Below, one piece after another: positions 61,189 through 64,000 of a stretch of DNA of 64,000 nucleotides. This stretch comes from Micromonospora polyrhachis (GTDB lineage: Bacteria > Actinomycetota > Actinomycetes > Mycobacteriales > Micromonosporaceae): positions 5,406,501 through 5,470,500 of the forward strand of contig NZ_JACHJW010000001.1 of NCBI RefSeq assembly GCF_014203835.1. The letters are read 5' to 3'. The translations under genes and the position numbers were made by a program. The notes beneath the pieces are model-generated. The model worked only from the letters and a program-made list of their open reading frames with translations, was not told the DNA's origin and ran no database searches. The first letter of the stretch is position 1, and each line of letters starts with the position of its first letter.

Positions 61189-61302
61189 ACTGTCGCCCCG
61201 AGCCGCCGGAACGGACTGTCGCCCCGAGCCGCCGGAACGGACTGTCGCCCCGAGCCGCCGGAACGGACTGTCGTCCCGAGCCGCCGGAACGGACTGCCGC
61301 CG
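61189..61302. repeat. 26-bp tandem repeat, four copies plus part
   Basis: Units start at 61189, 61215, 61241 and 61267, each ACTGTCGCCCCGAGCC plus 10 further bases CGCCGGAACGG-like; the fourth unit has one change and a partial fifth begins at 61293. It lies between the stop of the YbjN gene and the start of the RNA ligase-like gene. Unit length is not divisible by 3, so it is not coding. Copy number may vary between strains. Confidence 0.92.
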
Positions 61303-61335
61303 GGTGCCCCTGGACCCTTCCCCTAGGGTGGGCCG

Positions 61336-61851
61336 GTGGTCGCGGCACTGGAACTCTTTCTCGACACCGACGCCACCCGGCGGATCCGGGTGCTGTGGAA
61401 CGCGCTGGAGTCCGAGGGCGTGCAGAGCATGCGTTCGTTGCTTGGGCAGCGGCACCGGCCGCACGTCTCGCTGGCGGTCGCCCCCCGGCTCGACCCCGAG
61501 CAGGTCGCCGGAGCACTGGCCGGGGCACCAGTGGCCCCGCCGTTACGGTTGTCGTTCCAGTACGCCGGCCAGTTCGTCGGCCGGGTGCTGTGGCTGGGGC
61601 TGGTGCCCACCCCCGAACTGCTGGCCCACCAGGCTTCGGTGTATGTCCGGCTGACCCGGGCCGGGCTCGCCCTCTCCGAGCACTACCAGCCGGGGCGCTG
61701 GGTGCCGCACTGCACACTCTCGATGCGAGTGCCGAACGTGCTGATGGGGGTCGCGGTGCGGCGCTGTCTGGAGGTGCTTCCGGTCGAGGCGACGGTGGTC
61801 GGCGGGGCGGTCACCGACCATGCCCGGGACATCGCCCACCCGCTGCCCTGA
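61336..61851 (+). CDS. 2'-5' RNA ligase superfamily (LigT/2H) protein
   Basis: The protein has 171 residues, GTG start. The two 2H motifs are RPHVSLAV (HxS) near residue 42 and WVPHCTLSMRV (HxT) near residue 124, the paired His of the 2H phosphoesterase fold, so catalysis is possible. The substrate may be a cyclic phosphate or RNA end. Length is normal. It follows the YbjN gene after 151 bp that hold the tandem repeat. Confidence 0.88.
   Translation: MVAALELFLDTDATRRIRVLWNALESEGVQSMRSLLGQRHRPHVSLAVAPRLDPEQVAGALAGAPVAPPLRLSFQYAGQFVGRVLWLGLVPTPELLAHQASVYVRLTRAGLALSEHYQPGRWVPHCTLSMRVPNVLMGVAVRRCLEVLPVEATVVGGAVTDHARDIAHPLP

Positions 61852-64000
<2,149 letters not shown>

Noticed and set aside
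61189-61302. A CRISPR array at the 26-bp repeats
   Set aside because: Units follow each other without spacers, so it is a plain tandem repeat.

Overview
The window is high-GC actinobacterial DNA, most likely from a Micromonosporaceae-type filamentous actinomycete. The support is the GC-rich codon use, frequent GTG starts and ATGA/GTGA gene overlaps. It also has DUF397/Scr1-type regulators, S-adenosyl methyltransferases of the actinomycete type, a DUF5304-glucokinase pair, an RNase AS gene like Rv2179c, a PPi-type phosphofructokinase and a secreted GH18 chitinase. The genus is inferred, not proven. No rRNA, tRNA or CRISPR array was seen.

Left part (1-13.3 kb): an accessory island. A partial IS5-type transposase and a decayed Scr1/DUF397 pair border a PP2C-like gene and an unknown gene. 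Next comes a translationally overlapped MoxR AAA+ ATPase, vWA protein and TPR-CHAT protease triad. Converging on it is a pair that looks like CATRA (caspase/TPR-associated membrane protein) and its small partner CATASP. A helical protein gene and a 46-codon gene follow. This resembles the NTP-dependent CHAT-centred conflict systems predicted computationally in multicellular bacteria. The 46-codon gene is split by a 2,236-bp ISAs1-type element with 18-bp terminal inverted repeats and a perfect 10-bp target duplication. The element carries a dead transposase, an IS3 orfA fragment and a lipoprotein gene.

Middle (13.5-42 kb): mostly chromosomal genes. They include a TetR-esterase pair, a GGDEF-EAL protein and methyltransferase, a NarL-type two-component system, an acyl-CoA synthetase, SRPBCC/DUF5304/ROK glucokinase, a divergent TetR/VOC pair with visible operators, a flavin monooxygenase and an alpha/beta-hydrolase-fold protein without its nucleophile. 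Trehalose-6-phosphate synthase, a PlsC acyltransferase, a very large cyclase-AAA-TPR regulator, a Crp-family regulator, RNase AS, PPi-PFK and ProC follow.

42-58.9 kb: accessory and variable. A four-gene locus resembles a miniature type VII secretion module (YbaB-like protein, WXG100-like protein, long helical protein), but its membrane-anchored mycosin has lost all three catalytic residues. Next are truncated MFS and CGNR genes, small metabolic genes (APH-like, LOG-like, HAD) with a zinc-ribbon XRE-TPR regulator, a DUF4037 gene, and a globin/flavohaemoprotein/DivIVA-like cluster with a frameshifted globin. An intact globin paralogue lies at 58.4 kb, and interspersed stem-loop repeats are present.

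Right end (59-64 kb): secreted chitinase, YbjN-like protein, a 26-bp tandem repeat, a 2'-5' RNA ligase-like protein, class II DAHP synthase (shikimate pathway entry) and a threonine aldolase cut by the window edge.
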